64,000 bases of DNA from Perca fluviatilis (taxonomy: Eukaryota > Chordata > Actinopteri > Perciformes > Percidae). The stretch is taken from the NCBI RefSeq assembly GCF_010015445.1, contig NC_053133.1:6986809-7050808 (forward strand), given 5' to 3'. Under the pieces are notes generated by a model. It did not search any database. It was not told the DNA's origin and saw only the letters and a list, made by a program, of their open reading frames with translations. A program made the translations under genes and the position numbers. Within the stretch, counting starts at the first letter, position 1, and each line of letters opens with the position of its first letter. Below, piece by piece: positions 61,986-64,000 of this stretch.

Positions 61986-64000
61986 GGCTCCAGAATAATA
62001 AACAAATTTGAATTACATTGGGAACAGAATAATCCTACCCTCCAACCAGCGATGGTCACAGCAACAGCCGGACCTCACATCTCCATTAAAGCAAGGTAAA
62101 CAATGTTATGCCATTTACATCCTCATGAAATTTGATCTTATTTTTCTGCTTCAGTCCACCAGACCGAAGCTCTGTTTAATGGTCCGTTCCTAAGCATCTA
62201 TCCCACTGTGGCCGAACAGCAGGTAAGAGTGATGAATACACAAATGCAGAAGGGGCCCTCAAAAGACAAAGAACGATGGTGAGGGGAGATGTACGTCGCA
62301 AAAAGCACCTGGCCGGGGTAGAAAGACATTCAGTTACGATTACGTGAGCAAAAACACGACAGCTGAGTAAGTTGCAGATTTGATCAGTAGGATAGTGATA
62401 TGCACACATAAATCAAGATAGATGCGGGGAATATTTATAACCTTTAGAATGCATTCAGAGCTTGAGCTGCTCTGTGCTATTCATCTCTGTTTGGCCCCAA
62501 TAATGTCTGATTGGCCATCAAACCTCATTTGTGTGGCATGTAATCTAACATGCGTCAGTCATATATAATATATGCTTTATTAATGTTGTGACTGCCACTG
62601 ATGCGATGAAACATTGAGAGTGAAATTGAAGTGCTCAATCAAAGTGCCCTGACTTCTGCCGACAGCATCTCATAAAATCAAATGTTTTCAAATGCTGGTG
62701 CACATTAGGCATATTACTGAGTAGCTGGCTTTGTTGTATGTGTCTGCTTTTACAATAAAAGAAGTCAGTAAATACAGTAGGTACTCCATTCAATATGATA
62801 CATCCTCATATATCACAGAAAACAGAAGGGTTTATACCACTAGCAGTGGATGCCTCATATATCTTCTTTATCGATTTACAGGGTAATAATACTTCAAGGC
62901 TGCAGCACAACAGACGAGTAAAAAGTCAAAGACAGAATTTCAAAAGAGGGAGAAAAAGTAAATTATGCAAAGCGTCAAAGCCAGTTTGATTGTTACAATC
63001 ATTTAATCTGGGGAATAGATTTGAGAGAAGCTAATCTGTTTTGACATCTTCCGTGGGGAATTTGTGGTTTGCTCACAGGAAGTTGCTGACTTAGGGAGAC
63101 AAGACAGCAGAAAGAGCTGTCTATTCCTGCTCCTAAAATGTGTGGGTTTTCAAAGCGAATGCAGGGATGTGATGGACCACCTGGTTCAACCTCGCGTATG
63201 AGGTGTTAAATCTCTTGGCATTAGTCAAATCTGCAAATGGAACAGGTGAGCCTGAAAGAAAAAAGTAACTGCATCTATCAATTTGAGTAAGTGATGAGAA
63301 GATAATTTCAAGGGCAGACAGAGAGAATCATTATGGTTTCTGCTCGGCCAACCTGAAAGTTAATCCAAATCTCCCAGAGCGAAGTCCCCCGCAGATGTGT
63401 GATGTGATGTGGTGTCTGAGCCCCCCATCCCCCGAAACTGTATTTGTCGTAGTCGGGAAGAAAATAAATAACTACGCCTCTACCTACTGCATTTCATGGT
63501 GATAATCTATAAAGCACCATAAAAAATTATCTCAAAGAAGAATCAAGAGACGTTATTATCATCGTCTTATTGATGGCAGCACACAGCAGAAAGTTCGGAG
63601 TAACGCACGTACTCCCACTCACACATTCCTGTTTTTCTACCTTCTCCTATCCCTGTCCAATGCAAGGCCAATATGAAGCAGTGCGTGGTTTCTACACAGT
63701 GCTTCACCTGGGGCTAAACCCTGACAGTGGCATGTCATTTTAATAGTGCTTCGTTAGGAAGGCAAGGCTGTCGGATTTGTCTGGCCTCCTCGTGTTGTTG
63801 CATCTGTGGTGAGTAAACACTCTCTACCTGGGGTGAGGCACACAGACCCCTTGTAAAAAAAATCCAATAAGTCAGAGTAAGAAAAAGGGAGCGAGTTTTC
63901 CTTTCCTCCCCGGGAATCACACTGTGACCCAGCGATCGTTAACAGGCATTAAAGGGGCATTTGTTATCGCCGGGTGGCCTCGGCGTAATGTCCCCGCCAC
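61986..64000. other. Non-coding stretch to window end
   Basis: No exon of PARD3 or any other gene was recognised. Open frames at 62795-62989 and 63735-63920 have no domain. Confidence 0.45.

Overview
This window is nuclear DNA from a vertebrate, almost certainly a ray-finned (teleost) fish. The signs are long pure (CA)n/(TG)n arrays, tRNA-derived SINEs and L2/Rex-like LINE tails of the kinds common in teleosts, TTAA-flanked MITE-like elements, hAT- and Harbinger-like remnants, and two spliced coding exons in a sea of non-coding sequence. The species cannot be named from the sequence alone. Nothing bacterial, plasmid-borne or viral was seen.

The only host gene I can support is on the minus strand: two consecutive exons of a partitioning-defective 3 (PARD3) polarity protein. 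The upstream exon is 54131-54259 and the downstream exon is 46121-46423. Both have good splice signals and both boundaries are in phase 2, so they join in frame across a 7.7-kb intron. They encode the basic/coiled-coil part of the C-terminal tail. No other exon of this gene was recognised, so about 46 kb downstream (1-46120) and 9.7 kb upstream (54260-64000) are probably intron. Exons I failed to recognise, or the edge of the gene, cannot be excluded. Most open reading frames are chance or run through microsatellites.

The rest is a transposon record. 0-10 kb: an old tRNA SINE, a LINE tail, TG arrays, a solo LTR (7846-8647) with a perfect 5-bp target duplication, and a unit of two microsatellites plus a LINE-like tail that is tandemly duplicated (9461-10062). 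10-25 kb: mostly featureless sequence with CA/TG arrays, a perfect 26-bp-arm inverted repeat (12625-12681), a 22-bp tandem triplet and an inverted-repeat element (22973-23277). 25-27 kb: a minus-strand LINE C-terminus whose 3' region is split by a TTAA-flanked MITE. 35 kb: a Harbinger-like deletion derivative with a MADF-like peptide. 37.6-38.0 kb and 57.3-57.5 kb: two opposite copies of one non-autonomous family, one carrying a RecQ-like helicase fragment that lacks its Walker A core. 49 kb: a short transposon-type coding motif inside the PARD3 intron. 55.66-56.98 kb: a second TTAA-flanked element with a LINE endonuclease remnant nested inside. 60.04-61.98 kb: a hAT-like element with subterminal repeats and an internal minisatellite, followed by an L2-like LINE tail and a tRNA SINE.

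No complete novel system is visible. The best leads are the helicase-bearing repeat family, the nested TTAA elements and the perfect hairpin pair near 12.7 kb.
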